This document shows positions 1-10,240 of a DNA stretch of 64,000 nt, one piece after another. The position numbers and the translations under genes are program-made. The notes under the pieces were generated by a model. It did not search any database and was not told the origin of the DNA. It saw nothing but the letters and a program-made list of their open reading frames with translations. The stretch is from Diadophis punctatus similis. Lineage: Eukaryota; Chordata; Lepidosauria; Squamata; Dipsadidae. The stretch spans positions 168,384,430 to 168,448,429 of the forward strand of contig JALIGW010000002.1 of the NCBI GenBank assembly GCA_023053685.1, written 5' to 3'. The first letter of the stretch is position 1; every line of letters begins with the position of its first letter.

Positions 1-1317
1 CCCAGAGATGAATACTAAAATTCAGATTAACTGAACCTGAGAACAGTTCTATATTTCAGGCTTGAATATAAAATCTTATAGTTTAAGCACAAAGGAGGAA
101 GTAGTAGAAATAGTTGTCCATGTGATTTGATACAAAGAAATAACAGCAAGAGCGATTATGGTATCTCACAGAAAAGAAAGCACATTGGTATCATATGTAA
201 AGAGTCTGTTATATCTGATTCTTTGCTGTACATGCATTCCATACATTTTTGTTTAGAGTTCTTGATCTTTACAACTGACAGCATTAGATGATCTAGAAGG
301 TCTGAAAACACACATATCATCTTTAACCTGCTCACTGCTCTTAACCAACGGAGGATCAAGTATGGGTTTCCAATAATGTTTTCTTTAGGAGAATTAAAAG
401 GGCAGGATTAGGCAAGCAGGAAGTTCCAGCTGCTAATGCTGCCAGCTGTCACAAGGATGACAAAAAGGGGCTCTTTATCACTTTGATTGTTCCAGGAAAA
501 GTGTGAAATGACTTTTGCATTATTACCAAGAAAATTAGGTGTCCATGTCCATGAATAAGGCTACCACATCTGGGCTGCAAAACAGTCAACCCCAGAGGGC
601 ACAAAACGTACAGAATCCTCTAACTTGCTGCTGCCTTCTAATGGATGCCCAAATTTTTGAAGTTTAGATATGGTAGCCCAAGTATGGTCACTAGGAGTAA
701 AACTCAACTCAAAAAGGGTTTTGTTTTTTGTTTTGCAAATAAAAATGCATTTGTTTCCTAGATACTGGACATAACTAAAATAACAAATAGGCAGCAACTA
801 TAACAACACTTGAAAAAGGATTTATAAGAGAATTTCTCTAACTATATTAATAATAATAATAATAATAATTAAACATGGTCTCAGTGCTATACCCTGAAAG
901 CCACAAAGCTGTATTTATCGTATATCTATATTACTGACAAAAAGTAAAATTTAATGCAATGCTTTAAACTGTCAGTTCTTAAAGTGCCTTATTTTTAAAT
1001 GGGACAAAAAAGAAGTACTGGTTGTATGTGGAAAAGTTCTTTTTAAAAAGCATCTATTTTTACATAGATTTTGGATGGTCTACAGCAAATATTATTTGCA
1101 GGTTTTTTTTTTAAACTCCAGCACAGCAACCAAAAAGCGAAGTTTTATAAGAAATGGGGAAAAGCAATTTTTCCCCAAAGGTTTTCTGCAACCAATACTG
1201 TCCCACCTAAGGTCCCAAGGTTAATTCATTTGATCTCTGAAAGATAGTTTACTGAGAATAAACCCTTTTGACTCTCTTCTAACCTTTTCGACCTGGCTGG
1301 GAAATAGGAGTATCTAC
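1..1317 (-). other. PDLIM4: PDLIM4 3' UTR and downstream flank
   Basis: This AT-rich stretch lies directly after the PDLIM4 stop codon on the minus strand, so at least its right part should be 3' UTR. I see no clear AATAAA on the minus strand near the stop. One ATTAAA-type signal (TTTAAT at 950-955 on the plus strand) is a possible polyadenylation signal, giving a UTR of about 370 nt, but this is weak. A short (TAA)n run sits at 847-870. No other gene is recognisable to the left edge. Confidence 0.45.
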
Positions 1318-1522
1318 TTAGACAAGTTCAACTTTGGAATTGGGATAAACAGCTACCACGTCGTATCCTTCTGGTGGTTTAACTCTTTCCTTGGCATGCG
1401 TCTCACAGTATAGTTGTTCCTCAATGAAGAAATAGCCCCTTTGCTTCAGGTTGAGGCCACAGTCATCACACATGAAACATTCTGGATGGTAGAGCTTGTC
1501 ACGGGCTTTCACTATTGTGCCA
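1318..1522 (-). CDS. PDLIM4: PDLIM4 exon 7 (last coding exon): LIM domain C-terminal part and stop
   Basis: The exon encodes 67 residues and a TAA stop at 1318-1320. It begins after an acceptor AG (CTAACAG on the minus strand) with one base that completes a Val codon (phase 2). It supplies most of the LIM zinc-finger. Together with exon 6 the ligand spacing is C-x2-C-x16-H-x2-C-x2-C-x2-C-x17-C-x2-H, a complete two-zinc LIM pattern with no ligand lost. The tail [13 protein letters not shown] followed by a terminal KVELV is the PDLIM4/RIL signature as I remember it; PDLIM1 and PDLIM3 end differently. In the family the LIM domain mediates protein binding, and PDLIM4 acts on actin stress fibres with alpha-actinin. 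The call to PDLIM4 rather than another ALP-type paralogue is strong because linker and C-terminus both match. Confidence 0.95.
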
Positions 1523-1616
1523 CTGTTAGAGTGAAGGAGAGAAGATAAGAAAGTTAAATACTTAAAACCATTACTATTTCTTGCAGTTCAATGAGTTATT
1601 ACATAAGCCTAAACAT

Positions 1617-1831
1617 CTGTAGAGATTCTCAGTCATCCAGGTCATGGTTGTCCCAAAGGTGCTTTTTCAGGAGGCATCTGGACTTTCTTGTTTTTTATTT
1701 TGAAGATGTTTTGCTTTAGATCTTCAAAAGATAACATCTTTAAAAGAAAAAACAAGAAAGTCCAGTTTCCTCCTGAAAAAGCACCTTTGGGACAACCATG
1801 ATCTGGATGACTGAGAATCTCTACAGACTTT
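1617..1831. repeat. Head-to-head inverted repeat, arms about 95 bp
   Basis: The left arm runs from about 1617 to 1715 and the right arm from about 1733 to 1831. They are reverse complements over nearly their whole length; both contain the core TTGTCCCAAAGGTGC or its complement, and they are separated by a loop of under 20 bp. A third partial copy is at 2195-2285 and a fourth at 8300-8438. It is therefore two facing copies of a dispersed repeat unit. It lies in intron 6, about 95 nt upstream of the exon 7 acceptor in the sense of transcription, so the pre-mRNA should fold into a long hairpin there. Confidence 0.85.
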
Positions 1832-2290
1832 TAGCTATACAATTTGGGATGAACATCCTTCGAATGGTGTGGGAGTAGGAATGGATTTCCAGAGGAAAAT
1901 CACAGACTACAGGAACCATTTTCACTACTCAGGTGACCCTGCGGACACAGATAAACCTCCAAGTGCTTCAACGACCCTCTAAAACAGGGTTGTCAAACTT
2001 GTGGCCTGCAGGCCGGATGCGTCATGTGCTGGCTATGCCCACGCCTGGTTTAGCGAAGGGGGGGAAAGTCCCAATATGTCACATGATACCGCTGTGATGA
2101 CGCGAGTTTGACATCCCTGCTCTAAAAGAATGCAAATTACCAGCTGTCTGCAAGGAATGCAAATCCTTCCATTCCTCACTATCCTGTCAGGGCCGAAGAA
2201 GCTTCTTGGATGAGAAGCAAAACGTCTTCAAAAGAAAAAACAAGAAAGTCCAGTTGCCTTCTGAAAAAGCACCTTTGGGACAAGCCTAAA
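1832..2290 (+). repeat. Dispersed retroelement-like repeat, interrupted by a hAT
   Basis: The sequence continues the inverted repeat at 1617-1831 and ends with GGATGAGAAGCAAAACGTC and the TTTGGGACAA terminus (2195-2285). I recognise this as a repeat common in squamates and fishes but cannot name the family with certainty; a Penelope-like element is one candidate. It is split by a 135-bp hAT MITE at 1985-2119. Confidence 0.5.
1985..2119. mobile_element. hAT MITE, ends CAGGGTTGTCAAACT / AGTTTGACATCCCTG
   Basis: It is 135 bp with near-perfect terminal inverted repeats and an exact 8-bp target duplication CTCTAAAA (1977-1984 and 2120-2127). It has no coding capacity. The 8-bp duplication and CAGGG ends define a hAT-type element. 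Confidence 0.9.
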
Positions 2291-2410
2291 CAGTTCTATT
2301 TTACCTAGGCACATCTCTGGCCCCCAAGACAAAGACTAAGAGTTAATAAGACTTAATAGCTAGCCATCAACACTGCAATCTACAACTAAAAAACTACACA
2401 CAACAGGCAT

Positions 2411-2706
2411 CAGAGGTGGGTTCCTCCCAGTTTGGACCGGTTCGATAGAACCGGTAACAAACCAGTGGTGATGTCATGGGAACTGGTTCTGTCGGTGCCG
2501 GTCCATAACTGCATTTGTTTTGCTTTTTTTTTTGCTGTTTTTGGCTTCTGTGCATGTATAGAAGCCAAGTTTTCGGCACTGCGCATGCGCCTGCGCAAAG
2601 TGCGCCCGCACCCGTGTGGTGCAGCCATGCGGCGCACAATGTGTGCACAGCCACAAGGCTCGGGAGGAAGCGAACCAGCGGTGAGGTAAGTTAGAATCCA
2701 CCCCTG
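2411..2706. mobile_element. hAT-type element, ends CAGAGGTGGGTTC
   Basis: It is 296 bp, ends CAGAGGTGGG and CCACCCCTG, flanked by ACAGGCAT/ACAGGCAC (7 of 8). Its interior is CpG-rich and contains TGCGCATGCGCC at 2580-2591. This is the first of eight related elements in the window with ends reading GGTGGGTTC or similar; ORFs across it are accidental. Confidence 0.85.
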
Positions 2707-3239
2707 ACAGGCACCATATAAATACCACACACAGAGCAGCCCAAAGCACACAGAGAAGTTCCCTGAGGATGGGCTTTAGCATGAGTCCGAAAGCTCGGAA
2801 GACAAAACCTCTGGTCCCAATGACCAACCCAGACTGGATCCTGCAAAGACTAAGAGCTTTGCTTCCACCGTTTGCAAAAGTCAAGGATGTGCAGCTGCTC
2901 CTAAATTCCATCTCTCTGAGCCGACCGGATTCCAATGAAATCAGGGAATCCTCTTTTGCACGGAGTTCCATAAAAATTTTGGAACAACACAGGTACTTTG
3001 GATCAAGAGACTAACATTCGTCAATGTTAAAAGCTGCAATACATATTTAATTAACCTTGCTGTGAAAGAAGAAGTCCAGATGCCATCCTGCTCTTATAAT
3101 TCCACCCAGCACATAACGTGGTTTTATGGCCCATACATTACAACGAGAGTTTAAAATGAAACAGATGGCACTTTTATTTGCTATCTTTCCCAAACAGGAT
3201 ATAAACTATTAAGGCTCCTGGGGAGATTCATGTACTTAC

Positions 3240-3360
3240 ACAATGCCATTACCACATCTGGTACACTCAGGGAGCACCTGCAAGCCAGACATGGCTCCAC
3301 CCAGTTTAGGGACTGGAGATTTAATGTGTCTCGGACTGGTCACTTTGTCGTACTTTTCAC
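3240..3360 (-). CDS. PDLIM4: PDLIM4 exon 6: end of linker and first zinc ligands of LIM domain
   Basis: This exon has 121 bp between an acceptor (TTGGCAG) and a donor (GTAAGT, plus-strand 3234-3239). It joins exon 5 in phase 1, completing a Gly codon, and exon 7 in phase 2, completing a Val codon. It encodes about 40 residues: a variable basic/proline linker followed by a conserved block ending in the C-x2-C pair (Cys-Thr-Arg-Cys) that opens the LIM domain. The intron therefore cuts the LIM domain after its first zinc knuckle half. The block SGLQ-x-LPECTRCG matches mammalian PDLIM4 from memory. The linker upstream of it is diverged, as expected for a disordered region. Confidence 0.94.
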
Positions 3361-3446
3361 CTGCCAACAATGTAAGATAAAATTTCAGTATTATTGATTT
3401 AAGGCATGAGGAATGTCCCAGCTATGCAAACTTCTTTGTTTAAACA

Positions 3447-4262
3447 CAGGTAGTCCTTGTCTTACAACATTTCATTTAGTGACCATTCAAAGTTACAATG
3501 GCACTGAAAAAAGTGACTTATGACCATTTTTCACATGACTGTTGCAGCATCTCCATAGTCACATAATCAAAATTCAGACGCTTAGCATCTGGTTCATATT
3601 TATGATGGTCACAGTGTCTTGGGGTCATAGGATCACCTTTTCAGACCTTATGACAAGCAAAGTCAATGGCAGAGGTGGGTTTCTGCCAGAGCTGTCCGAT
3701 GCGGAGCTCTGGTAGGGAGCGGCCGATTGTGCAATTTGCGCGCGACCACTCCGAAGCCCTCTCCGCTAGTCCATCGTGCGCGTCGCCATCTTTTTTGGTG
3801 AATTTTTGGCCGATTTTGCCTCTGCGCATGCGCAGAAGCAAAATCTCGCCGAAATGTCACAAGGGGAAGCATGCACAAGAGAGATTTCAGCGAGATTTTG
3901 CTTCTGCGCATGCGCAGAAGCAAAATCTCACTGAAATCTCTCTCGCGCGTCCCCTCACAAGATTTTGATGAGATTTTGCTTCCGCGCATGCGTGGAAGCA
4001 AAATTGCGCAAAGGGGCGCCCGTGCATGCCCAAAACGTGGAGATGTGCGCGCAGCGCACTGGCACCGGCACCGGTAAGTAAGCAACCCGCCCCCTAGTCA
4101 ACGGGTAATACACATTCACTTAACAACCATTACTAACTTAACAAATGCAATTATTCATTTAACAGCTGCGGCAAGAAAAGTCGTAAAATGGGGCAAACTC
4201 AGTTCAAAAATGTTTTTGTTAAATTTTGGGTTCAGTTGTGGTGGTAACTCAAGGACTACTTG
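3447..4262. mobile_element. Tigger-like non-autonomous DNA transposon, interrupted
   Basis: The ends CAGGTAGTCCTTGTCTTAC and AAGGACTACTTG are inverted repeats. Other copies show TA duplications, placing the family in the Tc1/mariner/pogo group. The interior repeats phrases such as 'ttcacttaacaac' and 'gtcatgtgatcacc'. A hAT element (3670-4096) is inserted inside it, so this copy is the older of the two. Confidence 0.85.
3670..4096. mobile_element. hAT-type element nested in a Tigger-like element
   Basis: It begins CAGAGGTGGG, ends CCCGCCCCCTA, and is flanked by GTCAATGG/GTCAACGG (7 of 8). The interior has three near-palindromes built around GCGCATGCGC (3823-3834, 3905-3916, 3983-3994), each embedded in a GCTTC..GAAGC hairpin, spaced about 80 bp. 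Confidence 0.88.
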
Positions 4263-5222
4263 TAATTTCTTCTTGAATTCAAAAATAAGGGGGTAGTTTT
4301 AAAATATACACACATTCCTTTCTTTATCACCAGCATGATAGGAACATCCTAAGGCTGCATTCACAGAAAGCAGAAAATCCTTCAGAAATCAATGGGATTC
4401 CCCCCCCCCTGACCTAATATGGGGCTATATGTCAGATGATGTAAAGATTATGGAACAGGTGTCCAGCATTAACCTTAAGGTATTTATTTTAAAATGGTAG
4501 CATGATTGTAAGAATAAGAAAGCAAGATAACATGGGAATCTCATATGAAGTTCTGTTTTGCTAGATAAAAACCAAACATAAAAAACAAAACAAAACGGGG
4601 AAAATGGTATGACAGATATTTAAAAAGTAACAAAGGAAAGCTGGTACAAAAAAGCCGTATAGAGGAACCCCAGAAGACAGATGATGTTTTCTAATTTAGA
4701 AAATGTTTTGACTTTATGGATTGGGGTGTGTGTGTGTGTGTGGTTATGACCTATTGCTATATAAAGGAAATCAAGCAAGGCAATAACACTGCTAAAGTGC
4801 ACTTTTATAGCACACCAGATTTATTTATTTTACTGTATGTCAGGACTCAAGAGAGACCTTTAAAGGCCTATAATAAAAGCAAGATAGCATGTTAGAAACT
4901 GGCTCTTTTTAAGGATTATATTATGGAAAAAAAACCTATGTAGTTTAAACTAACCAGAAAAAGAGGGAAGAAATCTTTATATACAAGATTATATACATGT
5001 AATGCTTTTGAATAGACAGATATGCAGATGCCAATGTTCACATTATGACTGCTCTGCTTTTTAAACAGCCTATGCATGCTTTGAGGCTTTCCTTGCTAAC
5101 ACATGTCCTTTCCCTGTTCTTTTTAATCACATACTCTGTGGGGGGGAGGGATTTCCTGACCCCCCCTTTTTTTTCTTCTCCACTCACATCAATACTAAAA
5201 TACAGAGACCTGCAATTAGAAG
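4263..5222. other. Intron 5 sequence without recognised element
   Basis: AT-rich intron with a short (GT)n at 4725-4742 and runs of C and T. No gene is seen; the reading frames here look like chance. Confidence 0.6.
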
Positions 5223-5590
5223 TGGAAAACTGTGACAAAAGAAAACAAAGATAGTACCAATAGTAATAAGTGCCTTGGGGCGCAATCCCCAAACTACTGG
5301 ATCACCAGAAGAACTCTCTTGACATTGATAAAATCACAGTCAGTCAATTGCAAAAGGCAGCTTTACTTGGAACAGCTTATATTAATAAATTTGGATTCAT
5401 TATATTAATAAGAGGAAGGTAGGTATACTGGATATGTTTGCCATCTGGAATTATTTGTAAAAATAATAAAGGCAAGATACAAATAAATAGATAAAGTATT
5501 CTGCGATGATACCTTTAGCACCATCAAACAACACCTGCCTATTCCAGGTCTTTGGGAAGGACTCAATAGGTGGATTGAAATGCCAAATCC
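5223..5590 (+). mobile_element. LINE 3' fragment, possibly R4/Dong clade
   Basis: Translation in shifting frames gives VPIVISALG and, after a gap, IDKITVSQLQKAALLGTAY, which resembles the C-terminus of R4/Dong-type reverse-transcriptase proteins (LQK-x-ALLGTAHI). A related piece is at 12361-13070. It is broken by frameshifts and has no function. Confidence 0.45.
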
Positions 5591-5636
5591 AGCCCAAACA
5601 CCTGGCTGACTGTGTGACCAACCATCATGATCAAGA

Positions 5637-6192
5637 ATTTATTTATTTATTTATTTATTTAGTGTTCTTATATGCCGCCATACTCCCTGAGGACTCAGGG
5701 CGGCGTACAACATTTGAAGAACAACTAAACAATATAAAATTTAAAAACAGTATTAAAAAAATTTATAAAAACATATAAAACCCATAAATACATGGGGGAG
5801 ACTTAGGATGTAAAATTGTCTCAGTACCCCGCCTGCAGGAAAAGCCATGTCTTGATGGCTTTCCGGAAGGCCAGCAAGGTGGGGACAATTCGTATCTCTG
5901 GGGGGAGTTGGTTCCAGAGAGCGGGGGCCCCCACAGAGAAGGCCCTCCCCCTAGGCCCCGCCAGCCGGCATTGTTTGGTTGACAGGACCTGGAGGAGACC
6001 CACTCTGTGGGACCTGACCAGTCGAAGGGAAGCATGAGGTAGGATGCAGTCCTGGAGGTAACCTGGACCTAAGCCATGTAGGGCTTTAAAGATGATAATC
6101 AACACCTTGAATTGCACCCGGAGACCAATGGGCAAACAGTGCAGCTGGCGGAGTATGGGTGTTACGTGGGTGTATCTTGAGACACCCACCAC
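5637..6192 (-). mobile_element. L2/CR1-type LINE 3' end with partial ORF2
   Basis: On the minus strand an open frame (5821-6192, 123 codons) encodes the C-terminal end of a non-LTR reverse-transcriptase protein: THVTPILRQLH, FKALHG, LWNQLPPEIR, FRKAIK-WLF. It ends in a 3' UTR with GGCGGCGTA and an (AAAT)n tail at about 5637-5662. It is 5'-truncated. The same protein is more complete at 57290-58273. Confidence 0.88.
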
Positions 6193-6270
6193 ATATTATT
6201 GCACATATGGTTTCTAAGACTGGCCTGTACCTTAAGGTATGCATAAAAGAGGAACGTTTGTGCTCCTTAC

Positions 6271-6428
6271 CATTCTCTCCAGCTTCCAACATGCCTTGCA
6301 GATACCGGAAAGATCCTGACTGCTTAGGCTCTGAAACGGGCCTTTCATGATCTTGTAGCATTTTGTACACATCCGAGTCTGTGTCGATTCCGTTTTTGTT
6401 CCTTGGGAGAGACCTTAGAGGATCAGCA
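6271..6428 (-). CDS. PDLIM4: PDLIM4 exon 5: conserved internal ALP-family block
   Basis: The exon is 158 bp, acceptor AAATAG and donor GTAAGG. It begins with the base that completes a Ser codon (phase 2 junction with exon 4) and ends in phase 1. It encodes a segment with D-x-D/S-VYKML followed by EPKQSGSFRYLQGMLEAGE. The second block is nearly invariant in PDLIM4 and also present, less exactly, in PDLIM1 and PDLIM3, where this internal region contributes to alpha-actinin rod and actin association. The first 25 residues are variable. No stop or frameshift is seen, so the exon is under coding constraint. An L2/CR1-type LINE fragment ends about 80 bp from its 3' splice side in the neighbouring intron. 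Confidence 0.94.
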
Positions 6429-8024
6429 CTATTTGAATAGAAAATGAAGGTCAACCAATTGATGCCAAATGAAGAGGTACCAACCTAAAGTCCATTAAAG
6501 AAAAGGAGTCTTTCATGAGGAGTTTCTTTCACAATGTGTTCTCGAACTGTTTCATCAAATCATGAGCTTGGTAACTGCAACTTTTGGCAAACAAGTCCCA
6601 TGTTTACTAATGAGGATTCAACCATTTGTTTCTGCTTTCTTGTTCCTGGAGTGATGGTTGGTCATGTACATGTGCAATCTATTATATGCAAAGAATTGCC
6701 AATGACAGAGCCCTTGAGTTCATTCTACTGGCTACTGAACCATATATTTAAGACTAACCAGTAACTGCAAGACAGCTGCTGCAATTCATTGGATTACTGT
6801 GTTACACACGGATCATATTTTTTTAATGCATTAAATTAAATTACTGAAGGAATTGGAAGTCCTCCCACCGCTGAATAATGTTTGGCACTGGAGGTTTTTT
6901 TTTTTTGTTATTGCCAAGCAGTGTCTCAGGAATACTACTTAAAGAAAAAAAAACTTCACTCCTTATAAATTTTATTCCTTGTGAATTGGGTTGCATTTCA
7001 TCTATAATACATTTGGAAAAAAATGTTTGATATAATGTTTGATATAAATGGCAAACATATATGGCTAAGAAGTAAAAATTAATGGTCACTCATACGATCA
7101 CACTGGGTCCTTTGGGGAGATCTATTTTGCCACTCATAAATTTTGGAAGGAGGGTGAAATAGAAAAAGCTCATTTCTGTTCAGCCTTATTTAAATGCTGC
7201 ATTCTGAAACTTTGCATGCTACCACAAACCCCTGGAGAGATGCAACAGTGTCCTGGACTACATAAAGTCCCTGAAACACGTGGACTGGGGTTGGAAATGA
7301 CTGTCAAGTTTGGTTACTGTTGAAACTGCTGGATCATTTTGCCACCATTTTAGCCCAGGTGACTGAAATTCCTCTGAATTTTTTTCATCTGTTTTTCTAT
7401 TGATTTCACCTTTATCATCCCAAATGGATTTCCTATTTCTTGTTTATTTGCATCTGGAATCAGTAGAAAGTATGGGTTCAAATTTGATAGATTTTAAATA
7501 TCTAAAATGTTTTTTTAAACAAGCTACCTTTCATTTTAGTATTATTCTATTCATGATATTAAAGGATACAGCCATGGTTTGTTATTTTTCAAATGATCCG
7601 TGTTTATAAAATCCAGCCAACATTATTTAAATGCAGTCTACAGTAATGTCCTTCAGAGGATAGAAATTATGCTTTCAGAAGAATGTATATTTAACACCAA
7701 AATATGTTTGTACTTGGAAAATGCAGTATCTTAACTTAATATATAGCCGGCTCCAAACTTCTATTCTTTTGAATTTTTCTTATTCATACAATATACCACG
7801 CAGGTCATTTGATGTGTTGTGTGGTTAATTCTAGCTAATGGCCCAGGGATGCTACTGCAGTATAAACCCAGATTTCTGAATTTAATGTAGTAGCCCAGAC
7901 CAGTTTAAATCTCAGGCCTAAAAATTCATGTGTTACAAAAATGTATCCTCATCCTATTTTTAACAATTTTCTCACACCTATTTAAAACTATTACTTTGTA
8001 GCATTGCATATATAATTTAAAGAG
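6429..8024. other. Intron 4, left part, no recognised feature
   Basis: AT-rich non-coding sequence between exon 5 and a SINE. I saw no repeat family I can name and no coding signal. Confidence 0.55.
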
Positions 8025-8228
8025 ACAGTGTGGTGTGGTAGTTAAGGCACCAGGCTAGAACCCTAGAGACCGAGTTCTTAGGCACAAAGCCAGTGGAGTG
8101 ACCTTGAGCAAGTCATTTTTTTCTTAGCCCTAGAAGGAAGGTAACGGCACACCACTTCTGAAAAAAACTTCCCAAGCAAACTGGAGAAACTTGCCCAGGT
8201 AGTTTCTGAGAATCGGCACAATTAAATA
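8025..8228 (+). mobile_element. SINE of Sauria type (tRNA-derived, BovB-like tail)
   Basis: It has a tRNA-like head (GTGGTAGTTAAGGCACCAGGCTAGAA.., with an A-box-like and a degenerate B-box-like GAGTTCTTA), then the conserved body 'gtgaccttgagcaagtca' and '..caccacttctgaaa'. The end 'tttctgagaatcggcac' resembles the BovB-related tail. I base the name on memory of squamate SINEs. Confidence 0.65.
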
Positions 8229-8299
8229 GAGGGGTGGGGGGGGATAATATAACATTACACATGTTTTTTTAAGATGGCTTTACAAATGGGAAAGTCTAT

Positions 8300-8438
8300 G
8301 GATATTTTCAATCATCCAGGTCACGACTGTCCCAAAGCAACTGGACTTTCTTGGTTTTTCCTTGAAAATGTCTCACTTCTCATTCAAGAAGCTTTTTCCA
8401 ATTCTCAGCTGCCTTTTGAAAAGCACCTTTGGGACAAA
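8300..8438. repeat. Fourth copy of the TTTGGGACA dispersed repeat
   Basis: It starts with 'caatcatccaggtca', has GTCCCAAAG near the start and CTTTGGGACA at the end as inverted ends, and includes 'tctcattcaagaagctt' between. It is related to 1617-2290 and diverged. Confidence 0.6.
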
Positions 8439-9233
8439 TGGGAATGTTCTAACATGAATTTCATTTTTCTTTTGCCAATTTATCTTGAATTTTTTATTAG
8501 GCTGCTATTTTAACAATTGTGTGCTAATAGATGAAGCTGTAACGCAAACACTCTCTTACCCATGATCTGTTGAACAAGTCATAATTTATTGTCATGTGAT
8601 AAGCTGTAAATCAGCCTAAAATCTGTAACAAAGTGGGTTTGAGATAACCCCGAAACAATTAATGTTATGAATCAATGTGATATGTGTCTTTTAATTAGGC
8701 TACCCTGCCTGGGGTATAACATTCTCAGCCATCACTAGGCAGCAAAAAGGTGGAGAAAATTCCTCTGTTTTGCTGCTAACTACTGGCCATCAGGATTTCT
8801 GGAGCCCAAATAGTGTAGTTTGACTTTTAGTAAAATAGTTGAAGAGTTGGCAGATTCATTTGGGAAAATAGCGCTAAAATGATTTTTCTCAAGTGTCTAA
8901 ATCCATTTTAGGTGGTGGCAGGATGCTCTTCGAACAGACGCACATAGTTGTTTCAGTGTGTGTGAAAGAGTGAAGATTTTTACTTGGAAAAAATGGTGCA
9001 AACCCCCCTCCCCCTGACACTTACCTTTTCATACTGGGTGTAACCATGTCTGAACGAAAACATCCAGATGACCATTAAATGGATGTGAAAAGTGAGAGCT
9101 TTCTGTATCTCCCTACTGTCCTCTAGCAATTGCCTGCATTTTTGCAGCACCGATGCAGTAATCCTATTTCTTTAATTCAATTCAGGCATTTCTAAAAGCA
9201 ATTCAATTGACATGTACACTTTTTACTCCATAC
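8439..9233. other. Intron 4, right part, no recognised feature
   Basis: Non-coding AT-rich sequence leading to the donor of exon 4. Nothing is recognised. Confidence 0.55.
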
Positions 9234-9412
9234 CTTTGGGGACTTGTGATATGGAGACCACTCATCTGTGAGGGTAAACTAGAATCTGGACTGTTGTTTG
9301 TATACAGACGTGAAGGATTATTGTATTGCAAATTTAAGGTCTGCTTGTTGTCTGTTGGACTTCCTCCAGGTGAAAAAGCCATGGGTCTCCTGTTTGGAAC
9401 AGGTCCGTTATC
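9234..9412 (-). CDS. PDLIM4: PDLIM4 exon 4: variable linker between PDZ and LIM parts
   Basis: This 179-bp exon has acceptor TTGTTTAG and donor GTATGG, starts in phase 0 after exon 3 and ends in phase 2. It encodes about 60 residues rich in Pro, Ser and Asn, low in hydrophobic residues, with no domain. The recognisable end is a Leu-Pro-Ser-Gln-Met-Ser-Gly-Leu-His stretch, corresponding to LPAQMSTLH in mammalian PDLIM4. The first two thirds align only loosely with mammals, where this linker is also Pro/Ser rich. It runs straight into the correct phase for exon 5. A 33.7-kb intron separates it from exon 3. Confidence 0.9.
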
Positions 9413-10015
9413 CTAAACAAAAGAAGAAATCACGATAAGTTGCCCTTGTCCGTAATAAACTACCACTTTCAGTAAATGGAGACCCATTAGGTGGTCTACC
9501 AACTGCAAACAATATTTATTTAATAGTAATGGACCTGTAAATTGGGGAATAAAGAATCAGCAAAGAGGATCTGTTGGAAGAGGAAGAAAATATCTGCATT
9601 TCACCTGTTGTACAATGTCTTTGTTTTAATTTGTGTTGTATCTAAGTTAATTGAAATACATATTCAAGTTAGATCTAGCTTTGAGGAAATGTTTTGATCC
9701 TAAACAAATAAGAGATAAATGCATGGATGAGCAGATGTAAACATGCCAGTTTAATGTCTGTAAAAACAATAGTGTTATTGTTTTTTAAGCTCTGTAATCT
9801 ATTAATGTGAAGTCAAGGGGAACTTGACTAGGAAACAGGCCTTCTACATTGTAGTCTAACTCTAACTTTATGGAAATACAATGAATTCACAATCAGGAAG
9901 ACTTTTAAAACTATCTCTTTAAACTGCTGTTTGAATCTTAGGATGATTGCCAGTATCTATTTATTATTATATAGTAAAATGCATCAATTATTTTATTATT
10001 TTAACAGTTATTTTA
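9413..10015. other. Start of 33.7-kb intron 3, no recognised feature
   Basis: AT-rich intron next to the exon 4 acceptor. The stretch includes the polypyrimidine/branch region but no repeat that I can name. Confidence 0.55.
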
Positions 10016-10240
10016 TAGCAATAGCACTTAGACTTCTATACCGCTTCATAGTGCTTTACAGCCCTCTCTAAGCAGTGTACCGAGTTCAGCATATTGCCCC
10101 CAACAATCTGGGTCCTCATTTTACCGACCTCAGAAAGATGGAAGGCTGAGTCAACCTTGAGCTGGTGGGAATTGAACAGCTAACTGCTGAACTAGCAGTA
10201 GCCTGCAGTGCTGCATTTAACCACTGCGCCACCTCGGCTC
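10016..10240 (-). mobile_element. tRNA-derived SINE (GAGCCGAGGTGGCGCAG family)
   Basis: Read on the minus strand it starts GAGCCGAGGTGGCGCAGTGG, contains the B-box-like GTTCAATTCCC, the body 'ggttgactcagccttcc' and ends in 'gctattgcta'. The tRNA-like head is intact enough to recognise, so it is a full-length copy. This is a common snake SINE. Confidence 0.85.

Noticed and set aside
6086..6454. 122-codon minus-strand frame taken as a single gene
   Set aside because: Only 6271-6428 is PDLIM4 exon 5; the rest of the frame is read-through into the intron past a good donor site.
10016..10240. Possible tRNA genes at the A/B-box-containing heads of SINEs (also 17105, 18991, 28324)
   Set aside because: They are followed by the common SINE body and tail, have poor cloverleaf pairing by eye and are dispersed; they are SINE promoters, not tRNA genes.
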